DNA of 64,000 nucleotides, taken from Rhodococcus sp040643435 (lineage in GTDB: Bacteria > Actinomycetota > Actinomycetes > Mycobacteriales > Mycobacteriaceae). Below, piece after piece: positions 44,160 to 52,995 of the stretch. A program made the position numbers and the translations under genes. Position 1 is the first letter of the stretch; the number at the start of each line of letters is the position of its first letter. The notes beneath the pieces were generated by a model. The model searched no databases and was not told where the DNA came from. It saw only the letters and a program-made list of their open reading frames with translations. The DNA lies in assembly GCF_040643435.1 (NCBI RefSeq), contig NZ_JBEYUH010000002.1, forward strand, positions 186,001 through 250,000, given 5' to 3'.

Positions 44160-46286
44160 GTGGCAGTCCTGAACCAGACGTATACGCGCCTCCTCTCCCC
44201 CGGCACCATCGGTCCCATCGCCCTGGACAACCGGGTGGTGATGCCCGCCATGGACATGAACCTCTGCGAGGACGGGGAGATCGAGCAGGGCGACATCGAC
44301 CATTTCGTCGCGCGCGCCGCCGGGGGCACGGGACTGATCATCACCGGGTGCTGCGCGGTCGCCTATCCGGCCGGATGCGCGAGCACGAAGGAACCCGGTT
44401 TGTCCGAGGACCGCTTCATCCCCGGGCTGCGCGCTCTCGCAGACGCCGTTCACGAAGCCGGCAGCAAACTGTGCGTGCAGATGGTCCACCACGGCAAGGT
44501 CGCACGCATCGACACGCTGCAGGGCCGGCCGCAGCTCGTGCCGAGCACCCCGAAGCCACCGAGCGACATGAGCGCGATGGCCGACTGCACACCCGAGGAA
44601 CTACAGCGTATGGCCGCCATCCAGGGCGGCAGGCAGGCCACCTACAACGAGGCCACCGAGAGCGACATCGAGTGGCTCGTGCGGATGTTCGCCGAGGCCG
44701 CCGGCCGGGTCGCCACCGCCGGAGCCGACGCCGTGGAGATCCACGCAGCTCACAACTACGTCCTCGGCGCCTTCCTCAGCCGGTACACCAATCAGCGCAC
44801 CGACGAGTACGGCGGGTCGCTGGAGAACCGCGCCCGATTGACTTGCGAGGTGATCCGCGCGGTCAAGGATGCAGTGGGCGACCGACTCGCCGTCATCGTG
44901 CGGCTCGCAGGAGAAGAATACGGTGAGACGAACGGGCTGACCGTCGAGGAATCTTCCGCTGCCGCAGTACTGTTCGAGCAAGCAGGTGCCGACGCCCTCC
45001 ACGTCACTGGGACCGCGCTGAACGCCTTCGCGAACTTCACCGACGGCCCGCTGCCAGACAAGGTCGGCTTCTACACCCACAACGCCGCTGTCATCAAACG
45101 CGCGGTGTCGATCCCGGTCATCACCGTCGGCCGCATGCTCCCGGAGGTCGGCGAGCGGATGATCGCCGAGGGTGCCACCGATTTCGTCGCCATGGGCCGG
45201 CAGTTGCTGGCAGATCCCGCTCTGGTCGCCAAACTGCAGGAGGGGCGCACCGAGCAGATCCGCCCGTGCATCAACTGCTACGTCTGTGTGCAGGAGAACT
45301 TCTGGGACGCCACGCCGATCTGCGCGGTCAATCCGGCGTTGGGCAACGAGACTCTCGTGCCGTTCGTACGCAGCACCACGTCGAAGCATGTCGTGGTCGT
45401 CGGAGCCGGACCGGGAGGCCTCGAAGCCGCACGGGTCGCGACCGAACGCGGGCATCGCGTCACCGTCCTCGACAAGGCCGACCGGCTCGGCGGGACGCTG
45501 TGGTTCTCGACCCTCACCACCCCCGACAACGAGCGTCTGCTGAAGTGGCTGACCGCCGAGACCACCCGCCTCGGCATCGACGTCCGGCTCGGCACCGAGG
45601 CCACCGCGGCATCGGTGCGCGCCCTGGATCCGGACGTGGTGGTCGTCGCGACCGGCGCAGTGCGGGAACGACCGGCCGTACCCGGAGGCGACCTGCCGCA
45701 CGTGCACACCGGCGACAGTATGCGCGCGCTCATGACGGGTGCGGGTGACGTCTCGGATCAGTCTCCGGTTCTGCGCCTGATGGGTCGTCTGGGCAAGCTC
45801 GCGGGCATCACCACGAGTCCGGAGAGAATCCGCACCCTGAGCCGGAGGTACCTGCGGTTTCTGCCGATGGCCAAGGATGTCGTCGTCATCGGCGGGACAC
45901 TCGTCGGGCTCGAACTCGCCGAGTTCATGGCCGAGCGGGGCAGCCGTGTGACGCTGCTCGCCGAGGGACAGCAACTCGGGGTCCCGATGGCGATGCCGCG
46001 CAGGTGGACTGCCGTCAAACATGCCCGCGAAGTGGGACTCGAGGTGCATCGCAACGCCACCGTCGAGCGAATCACTTCGAAGACAGTGGAATTCACGGTG
46101 GGTGGGGAGACCAAGTCGGTACGCGCCCGCATGGTCGTCGTCGCGTCCGGTGTGTCGGCGGCTACTCCACTCGCCGACGAGCTCGCAGGATCCGGCGTCG
46201 ACGTCCGCATCGTCGGCGACGCGGGCCGGGTCGACTACATCGAGGGCGCTATCCACTCGGCATGGAAGGTCGCGACCGAGCTGTGA
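44160..46286 (+). CDS. OYE/2,4-dienoyl-CoA-reductase-like flavoenzyme
   Basis: A 708-residue fused enzyme: FMN-binding old-yellow-enzyme barrel (1-345), iron-sulfur segment and FAD/NAD(P)H domains (405-705, with VVVVGAGPGGLEAARVATERGHRVTVLD and a second VVVIGGTLVGLELAEFMAERGSRVTLL). The cluster ligands read CINCYVCVQ then C 11 residues later, i.e. C-x2-C-x2-C-x11-C, tighter than the C-x2-C-x3-C of E. coli FadH and similar to BaiCD-type reductases. HAAHNYVLGAFLS carries the substrate-site residues. GTG at 44160, 6 bases after TAGCGT (44148-44153): probable leaderless transcript. Reduces an unknown enone or dienoyl substrate. Confidence 0.88.
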   Translation: MAVLNQTYTRLLSPGTIGPIALDNRVVMPAMDMNLCEDGEIEQGDIDHFVARAAGGTGLIITGCCAVAYPAGCASTKEPGLSEDRFIPGLRALADAVHEAGSKLCVQMVHHGKVARIDTLQGRPQLVPSTPKPPSDMSAMADCTPEELQRMAAIQGGRQATYNEATESDIEWLVRMFAEAAGRVATAGADAVEIHAAHNYVLGAFLSRYTNQRTDEYGGSLENRARLTCEVIRAVKDAVGDRLAVIVRLAGEEYGETNGLTVEESSAAAVLFEQAGADALHVTGTALNAFANFTDGPLPDKVGFYTHNAAVIKRAVSIPVITVGRMLPEVGERMIAEGATDFVAMGRQLLADPALVAKLQEGRTEQIRPCINCYVCVQENFWDATPICAVNPALGNETLVPFVRSTTSKHVVVVGAGPGGLEAARVATERGHRVTVLDKADRLGGTLWFSTLTTPDNERLLKWLTAETTRLGIDVRLGTEATAASVRALDPDVVVVATGAVRERPAVPGGDLPHVHTGDSMRALMTGAGDVSDQSPVLRLMGRLGKLAGITTSPERIRTLSRRYLRFLPMAKDVVVIGGTLVGLELAEFMAERGSRVTLLAEGQQLGVPMAMPRRWTAVKHAREVGLEVHRNATVERITSKTVEFTVGGETKSVRARMVVVASGVSAATPLADELAGSGVDVRIVGDAGRVDYIEGAIHSAWKVATEL

Positions 46287-46323
46287 CCCCGGAGGTCGCG
46301 ACCGAGCTGTGCCGGTCGCGACC
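46267..46323. repeat. 19-bp direct repeat and triple GGTCGCGACC at a convergent end
   Basis: AGGTCGCGACCGAGCTGTG occurs at 46267-46285 (covering the last codons of the OYE-like gene) and at 46293-46311 (past its stop). The self-complementary decamer GGTCGCGACC occurs three times, 46268-46277, 46294-46303 and 46314-46323; neighbouring copies can pair as hairpins, so the block may serve as the terminator between the two convergent genes. Confidence 0.8.
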
Positions 46324-46331
46324 CCACGAGG

Positions 46332-46991
46332 TCAGGCGTCGCGGACGCCCGTGCTCACGAATCTGTCGCGATGTACGGCGTCTTCGAGTGGCCGGCCCCG
46401 GCGCCACCCGAAGCGTTCGAGGTCGGGTACTTCCTGCAGCCGCGTGACAGGACCGACGCACAGCCATGCGATGGGTCGCACCGGACGGCTCACTCCGACG
46501 AAATCTGCGAGGAAGTCCTCCTCGTAGAACGACACCCAGCCCACGCCGAGACCTTCGGCCGTAGCGGCGAGCCAGAGATTCTGGATTGCCAGCACGGCCG
46601 AGAAGAGACCCGATTCGTCGATGGTGTGACGGCCGAGAATGTGCTTGCCGCCGCGTTCGGGGTCGTAGGTGACGACGATTCCGGTACCCGATTCGACGAT
46701 GCCTTCGACCTTGATGGGATCGAAGGTGCTCTTGCGGTCTTCGGGGAGCGAGTCGGCGAACGCCTTCCGGCAGCCGGCGACGTGCTCCGCGAACTGCGAC
46801 AGACGCCCTCGGTCCTGTACGACGACGAAATCCCAGGGCTGCGTGTTCCCGACGCTGGGTGCGTGATGGGCAGCCTGCAGGATCCGCGTCAGTACGTCCT
46901 CGTCGAGTCGCTCACCGCTGAACTCGGCACGCACGTCGCGACGCATACGGATGATGTCGTACAGCGCTTCTCGCGCTTCGGTGCTGAACAT
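46332..46991 (-). CDS. bluB: 5,6-dimethylbenzimidazole synthase (BluB-type nitroreductase fold)
   Basis: A 219-residue FMN protein. Family markers: IIRMRRDVRAEFSGERLDEDVL, AAHHAPSVGNTQPWDF and AIQNLWLAATAEGLGVGWVSFY. BluB breaks down FMNH2 with oxygen to give the lower ligand of vitamin B12. No other cobalamin genes are in the window. It lies 6 bases after the glutathione peroxidase gene, so they share a message. Confidence 0.88.
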   Translation of the reverse strand: MFSTEAREALYDIIRMRRDVRAEFSGERLDEDVLTRILQAAHHAPSVGNTQPWDFVVVQDRGRLSQFAEHVAGCRKAFADSLPEDRKSTFDPIKVEGIVESGTGIVVTYDPERGGKHILGRHTIDESGLFSAVLAIQNLWLAATAEGLGVGWVSFYEEDFLADFVGVSRPVRPIAWLCVGPVTRLQEVPDLERFGWRRGRPLEDAVHRDRFVSTGVRDA

Positions 46992-46997
46992 GTCGTC

Positions 46998-47492
46998 TCA
47001 GGCCGGCAGGACCGCTTCGATGGCATCGATGACCTCGGGTGCATCAGGTTCGGTGCGGGGACGGAATCGGTTCACGACGGTGCCGTCAGGGGCGATGAGG
47101 AACTTCTCGAAGTTCCACTGGATGTCGCCCGCCTCGCCGCTCGCGTCGGGGTGTTGCGTGAGCTCGGCGTAGAGCGGATGCCGGTTCTCGCCGTTGACCT
47201 CGATCTTCTCGAGCAGCGGGAAGGTCACGCCGTAGGTGGTGGAGCAGAACTCCTGGATCTCCTCCGGCGTACCGGGTTCCTGGCCCATGAACTGGTTGCA
47301 CGGTACTCCGATGACGAACAGACCGCGGTCGCGGTAGTCCTGCGCGAGTTGCTCGAGGGCCGTGTACTGCGGCGTCAGTCCGCACTTCGACGCGACGTTG
47401 ACGACGAGAACCGCATGGCCCTCGTACGCACCGAGATTCGTGGGTTCCCCCGAAAGGGTGTTGATCGAGATGTCCTGCAAAGGCGTGGTCAT
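46998..47492 (-). CDS. Glutathione-peroxidase-family thiol peroxidase
   Basis: A 164-residue peroxidase with cysteine in place of selenocysteine: NVASKCGLTPQY (active Cys), VPCNQFMGQEPG (Gln) and WNFEKFLI (Trp-Asn), the catalytic tetrad set; a second cysteine in EFCSTTYGVTFPL suggests thioredoxin- or mycothiol-linked recycling rather than glutathione. TAGTTT (47504-47499) lies 6 bases before the ATG, suggesting a leaderless promoter for this gene and bluB. Confidence 0.92.
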   Translation of the reverse strand: MTTPLQDISINTLSGEPTNLGAYEGHAVLVVNVASKCGLTPQYTALEQLAQDYRDRGLFVIGVPCNQFMGQEPGTPEEIQEFCSTTYGVTFPLLEKIEVNGENRHPLYAELTQHPDASGEAGDIQWNFEKFLIAPDGTVVNRFRPRTEPDAPEVIDAIEAVLPA

Positions 47493-47674
47493 GCTTCCAA
47501 ACTAGCGTGTGCTCGATCACGCTCCGAACAGCGGCGCTACATCCTTGTCCCCGGAAGCTTGTGGGCCTGTGAGCCCGCTTCCGGAACTGCTCATCCGCCC
47601 CCTTTTCCGGGAACGGGAGCGCCCGAGGGAAACTTCGTGGGCTCACGTAGGGATCGTGGGTGAACGAGCGCCGT

Positions 47675-48529
47675 TCAGGAGACTCGATCGAACTCGTCCT
47701 CGATATCCCACTGCAGTTCTTCCGTGCTGTAATCCTGCGCAAGCTCACGGGCCCGGATGAACTGTGTGGCGATCAGTCGGGAGGTGCGCAGGACCGCTGC
47801 CGCGGCCTTCGTCCTGTCGAGGCGACCGGTCGCCGCCGAGACACTCACCGCGGCGATCGGGCGGCCGTTGACGAGCACCGGCGATGCGACCGCACTCATC
47901 CCCACGCTGAATTCGTCGCAGGCCCAGGAATGCCCGTTCTCGCGCACCTCGACGAGCTGCGACTGCAACCGGCCCGCGTGCCGGACGGTACGGCTCGAGC
48001 GCGGTTCCTGAAGGAGGTGATGGGCGATCGCCTTCTCACGGTTCTCGGCGTCGAGGAAGGCGGCGAGTGCCTTGCCTGACGCGGTGCTCAGAGCCGGTGC
48101 TCGGCCCCCGACGACGGGAGTGACGATCCGGTTACGCGAACTCGTGATCTGATCGATGAGGATGACCTCCCACGATTCGAGGACGGACAGTCCCACAGTG
48201 GCGCCGACGTGCAGGAACAGGTCGCCGAGCAGGGGTGCGGCGACTTCCTTGAGGCCGGTCGGACGACTGTGGACGAAGTGGTTGCCCAGCTCGAACATCT
48301 TGATTCCGAGACGGTACTGGTTGCCGTTGCGGATGACGTGTCCGCTCGCAGTCAGCTGACCGAGGATGCGGAAGGCCGTCGATTTCGGCAGCGAGGTGCG
48401 CTGGGCCAGTTCGGTCAAGCTCATGGTGTGCCCGGCGGCGAGGAACGCGTCGAGCAGCGACAGTGCACGACCGACAGCGATGCTCGGCTTGACATTGACA
48501 GCCGATTCCTGAGGGTTTCCGGAACTCAC
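47675..48529 (-). CDS. IclR-family transcriptional regulator
   Basis: A 284-residue regulator: N-terminal winged helix (about 15-80: RALSLLDAFLAAGHTMSLTELAQRTSLPKSTAFRILGQL) and C-terminal effector domain (about 95-265: VGLSVLESWEVILIDQITSS, APALSTASGKALAAFLD, GMSAVASPVLVNGRPIAAVSVS). GTG start. It begins 79 bases downstream of the hydratase-like gene on the same strand and faces away from the catabolic operon, so it is the likely local controller, with an aromatic intermediate as effector. Confidence 0.92.
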   Translation of the reverse strand: MSSGNPQESAVNVKPSIAVGRALSLLDAFLAAGHTMSLTELAQRTSLPKSTAFRILGQLTASGHVIRNGNQYRLGIKMFELGNHFVHSRPTGLKEVAAPLLGDLFLHVGATVGLSVLESWEVILIDQITSSRNRIVTPVVGGRAPALSTASGKALAAFLDAENREKAIAHHLLQEPRSSRTVRHAGRLQSQLVEVRENGHSWACDEFSVGMSAVASPVLVNGRPIAAVSVSAATGRLDRTKAAAAVLRTSRLIATQFIRARELAQDYSTEELQWDIEDEFDRVS

Positions 48530-48608
48530 GGTTCACTGCCTTTCACCTTATGACGACGGTCACCCCCGATTTTCGAAGTCAACCACACCCATGGGCACGG
48601 TAAGGAAT

Positions 48609-49469
48609 TCACCCCTGGTGGCCGTGTGCGTGGGTCAGGGGCTCGAAACCCACCTCGTACTCCGCTTCTGCTCGCACGACCGCCACGGTCCCGAAGACGG
48701 TTGAACGCAGCACTGCCCTGGCTCCCGGGCCGAGTTCGTGTGCCGGACCGGTTTCCGGGAGGACGAGCACTTCCCCGACGGACACCGGCCCGAACAGCTC
48801 CACCGATCGACGCAGCACCGAAACCAAATGCAGCGACGCGGACGGATGCGGACAGTACGACGCCCTGGCGTCACCCACCTCGACGTCGAGGACGGTTTCT
48901 GCCAGGTCGGTGCCGGACGGTGCGATCCAGGTGTCGGAGATGGCGACGTGTCCGGCGTGAGCGTTGTCCGCGATGCACTCGAGGACCGACGGTCCTGCGG
49001 GTCCACCGACCCGTGGGCAACGGACGACCAGCGCCGCATGCACGCCTTCCACGGCCCCGAGGATCTCCGCGACCGTCGCGTCCGGCCGGTCGATCTTCCG
49101 TCCGACCCGCAGCGCGAGTGTCGCGGAGACCTGCGGCCGGACGAGGAGGGTGTCGGGGATACCAGTGCCCGTGGCATGCACCGAACCGCCGAAGTAGTAG
49201 CCGCCGACCGCCACCTCGCCGTCAGGGGTGTCGATCACGGTCACCCCCCGGCCCGCCACTCGGCATCCTTCCTCGACACCTCGCCGGAAATTGGTGACCG
49301 CCACGTACTCGGCGCCCTGCTCGGCGTACGGCGCCAGCACTGCGTCGGCGGCCCGGGCCGGGCGGCCGGTCAGCCCGGCATTGAACAGCATGTTGGCAAC
49401 CATGCCCAACGCCGCCAGTTTGGGGGCTTCGTCCCACGGGGCCGGGGAGAGTGTGGTCATAGCGCTCAT
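48609..49469 (-). CDS. 2-Keto-4-pentenoate hydratase-like protein lacking metal ligands
   Basis: A 286-residue protein from the ATG at 49469 (a second ATG three codons on is possible). Fold and spacing resemble the MhpD/HsaE/HpcG hydratase-decarboxylase family: RPQVSATLALRVGRKI aligns with the family's KPRVEPEIAFVL segment, and VHAALVVRCPRV with PALEIVDSR, then ADNAHAGHVAI. At the three glutamates that bind Mg in the family the protein has Ser, Thr and Val by this alignment. It may therefore be inactive as a hydratase or have another function. Divergent from the dioxygenase operon. Confidence 0.65.
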   Translation of the reverse strand: MSAMTTLSPAPWDEAPKLAALGMVANMLFNAGLTGRPARAADAVLAPYAEQGAEYVAVTNFRRGVEEGCRVAGRGVTVIDTPDGEVAVGGYYFGGSVHATGTGIPDTLLVRPQVSATLALRVGRKIDRPDATVAEILGAVEGVHAALVVRCPRVGGPAGPSVLECIADNAHAGHVAISDTWIAPSGTDLAETVLDVEVGDARASYCPHPSASLHLVSVLRRSVELFGPVSVGEVLVLPETGPAHELGPGARAVLRSTVFGTVAVVRAEAEYEVGFEPLTHAHGHQG

Positions 49470-49541
49470 GGTGCAGATCACACGGGATCTCTGCGCAATC
49501 CGACGGTGCCACCTGACGGAACTCCACGACAGTTTCACGCC

Positions 49542-49562
49542 GTGGCACACGATCCGTGCCAC
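49542..49562. promoter_or_regulatory. Candidate operator in the divergent catabolic promoter region
   Basis: GTGGCAC (49542-49548) and GTGCCAC (49556-49562) form a perfect 7-bp inverted repeat with a 7-base spacer, in the 192-base space between the hydratase-like and dioxygenase genes; a further GTGCCAC is at 49506-49512. Related to the dyad at 55486-55500. Candidate site for the nearby IclR regulator. Confidence 0.5.
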
Positions 49563-49661
49563 CCGGTATGACCGGGGCCACTCTGTCATCCACCGCCGGA
49601 CACGATCTGCCCCGGGAGGGCAGGTGGTCGGTCCACAGGACGCAGGCAATCAGGAGGAAAG

Positions 49662-50522
49662 ATGGGACGGGTCCGCGCATTCGGCTACCTGGTCGCGACC
49701 GTGAGGGACATCGAAGCCTGGAAGGTCTTCGCCGCAGACGTCCACGGAATGCAGATCGTCGAACACACCGACGACAGGCTCAAGCTCCGGCTCGACGAGC
49801 GGGCCTGGCGAATCGATCTCCACCGCGGCGAGGTCGAACACATCGACGCCGTCGGCTGGGAGGTCCGGGGACCCGAGGACATCGAAGCTCTGGAAAAGTT
49901 GCTGATCGACCACGGCTACTCCACCCACCGCGCGAGCTCCGAGGAAGCCGCCTACCGCCAGGTGACCGACTACCTGGCATTTACCGATCCGGACGGCCAC
50001 GGCATCGAGGTCTACTACGGCCAGCACCGCGAGTCGACGCCGTTCGTGTCGCCGACCGGCGCGCGCTTCGTCACCGACGGCATGGGCATCGGCCACGTGA
50101 TGTTCGCGGTCAGCGAGTCGGCTCCGTTCCGCGAGCTCTACATGGACATCCTGGGTCTCGGACTGAGCGACTACATCGACATCGGTCCGGACCCGGGCAC
50201 CTTCCTGCACTGCAATCCCCGCCACCACTCGGTGGCCTTCGCCCACCGTCCCGGTTTCGGGCCGCGCCTTGGCCATCTCATGGTGCAGGTCGACGACCTC
50301 GACACAGTCGGACGCGCCTACGACCGGATTCTCGAGGGAGCTGCGCCACTGGGCGCCACGCTTGGTAAGCACACCAACGACGAGATGATCTCGTACTACG
50401 TCAAAACCCCGTCCGGCTGGGAGATGGAGTACGGCTACGGCGGCCTCGAGATCGACGAGGACACCTGGGTTCCCGGCCGGTGGAACGCCGCCCATTTCTG
50501 GGGACATCAGCGCGTCGGCTGA
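49662..50522 (+). CDS. Type I extradiol (catechol 2,3-) dioxygenase, BphC/HsaC-like
   Basis: A 286-residue two-domain vicinal-oxygen-chelate dioxygenase. Iron ligands by family pattern: His145 (GIGHVMF), His205 (LGHLMVQV) and Glu256 (WEMEYGY); catalytic second-shell residues His189 (RHHSVAF), Asp240 (HTNDEM) and Tyr246. It opens a substituted catechol next to the hydroxyls, giving a yellow meta-cleavage product. ATG preceded by AGGAGGAAAG. First gene of the catabolic operon; the hydrolase follows 106 bases later. Confidence 0.93.
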   Translation: MGRVRAFGYLVATVRDIEAWKVFAADVHGMQIVEHTDDRLKLRLDERAWRIDLHRGEVEHIDAVGWEVRGPEDIEALEKLLIDHGYSTHRASSEEAAYRQVTDYLAFTDPDGHGIEVYYGQHRESTPFVSPTGARFVTDGMGIGHVMFAVSESAPFRELYMDILGLGLSDYIDIGPDPGTFLHCNPRHHSVAFAHRPGFGPRLGHLMVQVDDLDTVGRAYDRILEGAAPLGATLGKHTNDEMISYYVKTPSGWEMEYGYGGLEIDEDTWVPGRWNAAHFWGHQRVG

Positions 50523-50628
50523 CGGACCGTCCTGTCGAACCCGTCCGGCGAGGCCCCGACCCCGTATCCGAGAACCCGTCACACACTGCTGCTCACGAAG
50601 TGATGCACGCAACACCGAGGAGGACACC

Positions 50629-51630
50629 GTGTCGTTGACCGACGATCAGGAGATTCACGTTCCGGGACTGCTCAGTCGCTACGTCCGGCTGCAGACGGGC
50701 GTCAAGGCCCACTATTCGACCTCCGGCGAGAGCGGCCCCTCCGTGGTCCTGCTCCACGGTGGCATCCCCGGTAGCTCCGGCTCGGCCGGATTCCGTTACA
50801 TGGCCCCCTTCCTCGGCGCCCACGGTTTCCGCGTCTACTGCCCCGACTTCCCCGGCTTCGGTCTGACGGAGGACCCCGGACGGTTCTACGCGTACGGCCA
50901 GGGCGGCCAGGTCGACTTCCTGCAGGATTTCGTCAACGCCGTCGCGCTCGACACCTTCTGCCTCGGCGGCAATTCGATGGGTTGCCAGACCACCGTCAAT
51001 TACGTTGTCGCCCATCCGGAGCGCGTCGAGCGGTTCGCAGTGATCGCCGGCATGATCGGCGACCTCGTCTCCCGCGACGAGATGCGCGCGGTGGACAACC
51101 GGGAGAAGAACGGCCCGTTGCCCGGTAGCGGCGGCACCTACGACGGTTCCGAAACGATGATGCGCGCGATGATCGAGTCGATGGTCGTCGACCCGTCCGG
51201 GGTCACCGACGAACTGGTCACGATGCGCACGGCGGCCGCGAATCGCAACCAGGCGTACTACGACCTCAATATGGGTAGGGTCCTGCGCCCGACCGACCCC
51301 GACGACCTGATCCGCCTCACCACCACGGGCCGGCTCGACCACATCTCCATCCCGGGAATCGCGATGTTCGGCGACAAGGACGTGCTCTACGCGGTCGAGG
51401 CCGCCCACCTGCAGGAGGACGCACTGCCGAAGGTGCAGTTCTTCTACCCGGAGAACACCGGCCACCAGGGCCAGACCGACCGCCCCGAGCTGCACAACCA
51501 GGTCTTCCTCGAGTTCTTCCGCGACGGCAAGGTCTCGTGGGAGACCGCGCAGGCCGCCGGCATCTCGACCCGCCGCGCCCCCCGATCAGATCTGGTCGAC
51601 GTGCCCGCCGACGCCCTGTCCGCGCGCTGA
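50629..51630 (+). CDS. Meta-cleavage-product alpha/beta-hydrolase (HsaD/BphD-like)
   Basis: A 333-residue hydrolase. LLHGGIPGSSGSAGFRYM carries the oxyanion loop, GGNSMGCQT the nucleophile Ser116, MFGDKDVLYA the acid region (Asp), and ENTGHQGQTDRPEL the catalytic histidine: the C-C hydrolase subfamily pattern. GTG with GAGGAGG upstream. It would split the ring-opened product into a dienoate and an acid. Longer than HsaD by about 40 C-terminal residues. Confidence 0.9.
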   Translation: MSLTDDQEIHVPGLLSRYVRLQTGVKAHYSTSGESGPSVVLLHGGIPGSSGSAGFRYMAPFLGAHGFRVYCPDFPGFGLTEDPGRFYAYGQGGQVDFLQDFVNAVALDTFCLGGNSMGCQTTVNYVVAHPERVERFAVIAGMIGDLVSRDEMRAVDNREKNGPLPGSGGTYDGSETMMRAMIESMVVDPSGVTDELVTMRTAAANRNQAYYDLNMGRVLRPTDPDDLIRLTTTGRLDHISIPGIAMFGDKDVLYAVEAAHLQEDALPKVQFFYPENTGHQGQTDRPELHNQVFLEFFRDGKVSWETAQAAGISTRRAPRSDLVDVPADALSAR

Positions 51631-51669
51631 CCCCAACACCTCTTCGCCCATCTCGTAGAAGGAGCCCCG

Positions 51670-52914
51670 ATGACCACCTATGCCGAACCCCCCGTCACCA
51701 CCACCGATCTGTCGCTCGTCGAGCGTGCCCGGCACATCGCACCGGTTGTCGCCGAGTACGCCGTGCAGAACGACCAGCAGCGCACTGTGGCTCCCGAAGC
51801 CGTGCAGGCGATGATCGACTGCGGCCTGACCCGGGCGCTGCAGCCCACCCGGTACGGCGGTGAGGAGGCCCACCCGGCGGACTTCGTCGAGGCGGTCATC
51901 GAGGTGTCCAAGTCCTGCACCTCGACCGGCTGGGTCCTCATGCTCCTGGGTGTCCACAACTGGGAGGTCTCGCACATGACGGAACAGCTGCAGGACGAAC
52001 TGTTCCTCGACGATCCGACCACCCTGCTCTCGTCGTCCTACGCGCCACACGGCAAGGCGACCCCTGTCGAGGGCGGCTACATCCTCGACGGATCGTGGAA
52101 GTCGTCCTCCGGTGTCACGCACGCGCAGTGGGTGATCCTCGGCGCGTCGGTCGAGGTCGACGGCACGCCGATCATGCACAACTTCGTCGTGCCTCTGTCG
52201 GAGGCCGAGATCATCGACGACTGGTTCGTGCTCGGCATGCGCGGCACCGGTTCGCGCTCGGTATCGCTGAAGAACGTCTTCGTGCCGGCGCACCGCGTGC
52301 TCGACCGTCAGATCCTGCTGGCCCAGGCCGGTCCCGGTCTGAAGCGCAACGTCAACCCGCTCTATCGCATCCCGCAGGGCTACCTCTACAACCTCGTCGC
52401 CGGTGCTCCCGCCCTCGGGGCCGCCTGGGCGTTCTACGACGAGTACGTCGCCCAGTTGAAGAAGTTCACCCGCCGCTTCGACAACCAGAAGCTGAGCGAG
52501 GACCGCGTGGAACTGCTGCGCATGAACGATGTACGCGTGCGCCTGTCCGACCAGCAGGAAACCGCACTGCGGTGGCTGCGCAGAGGCTTCGAGCAGGCCG
52601 AGAATTTCGAGATCCCCGGCGATCTCGAAGCATCCCGCGGGATCTACGACATGGCGCGCACCGCGGAGGCCGCGCTGAATGTGCCGCAGCAGCTCATGCC
52701 GTCGATGTCAGCCAGCGTCGTGCACGAGGCGAACCCGCTCTCCCGCATCTACCGCGACCTGATCGTGGCTCGCCAGCACTTCACGCAGAACACCGATTTC
52801 GCCGCCGCGACCGCCGCGAACCTCGAGATGGGCAACCCGGCCGCAGCCGCCTTCCTGCTCAGCGACTCCGACCGCGCCGGCGCCCGCCAGCGCTCCGCCA
52901 GGCTCTACAGCTGA
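51670..52914 (+). CDS. Acyl-CoA-dehydrogenase-fold flavin monooxygenase (HsaA-like)
   Basis: A 414-residue oxygenase component of a two-component phenol hydroxylase (class D, HsaA/HpaH-like), using reduced flavin supplied by a separate reductase. Features: SCTSTGWVLMLLGVHNWEV and GGYILDGSWKSSSGVTHAQWVILGA typical of this group, RGTGSRSVSLKNVFVP, and a C-terminal helical domain ending in ARQHFTQNTDF. It lies 39 bases after the hydrolase gene and two genes before the flavin reductase, so the pair probably hydroxylates the phenolic substrate to the catechol. Confidence 0.9.
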   Translation: MTTYAEPPVTTTDLSLVERARHIAPVVAEYAVQNDQQRTVAPEAVQAMIDCGLTRALQPTRYGGEEAHPADFVEAVIEVSKSCTSTGWVLMLLGVHNWEVSHMTEQLQDELFLDDPTTLLSSSYAPHGKATPVEGGYILDGSWKSSSGVTHAQWVILGASVEVDGTPIMHNFVVPLSEAEIIDDWFVLGMRGTGSRSVSLKNVFVPAHRVLDRQILLAQAGPGLKRNVNPLYRIPQGYLYNLVAGAPALGAAWAFYDEYVAQLKKFTRRFDNQKLSEDRVELLRMNDVRVRLSDQQETALRWLRRGFEQAENFEIPGDLEASRGIYDMARTAEAALNVPQQLMPSMSASVVHEANPLSRIYRDLIVARQHFTQNTDFAAATAANLEMGNPAAAAFLLSDSDRAGARQRSARLYS

Positions 52915-52995
52915 TACGCGTTCGGGAGGCGCGACCGGGACCCCGGTCGCGCCTTCTCGTCACCTCGATCCCGTACCGGAAGAAAGGAAGAGCAC

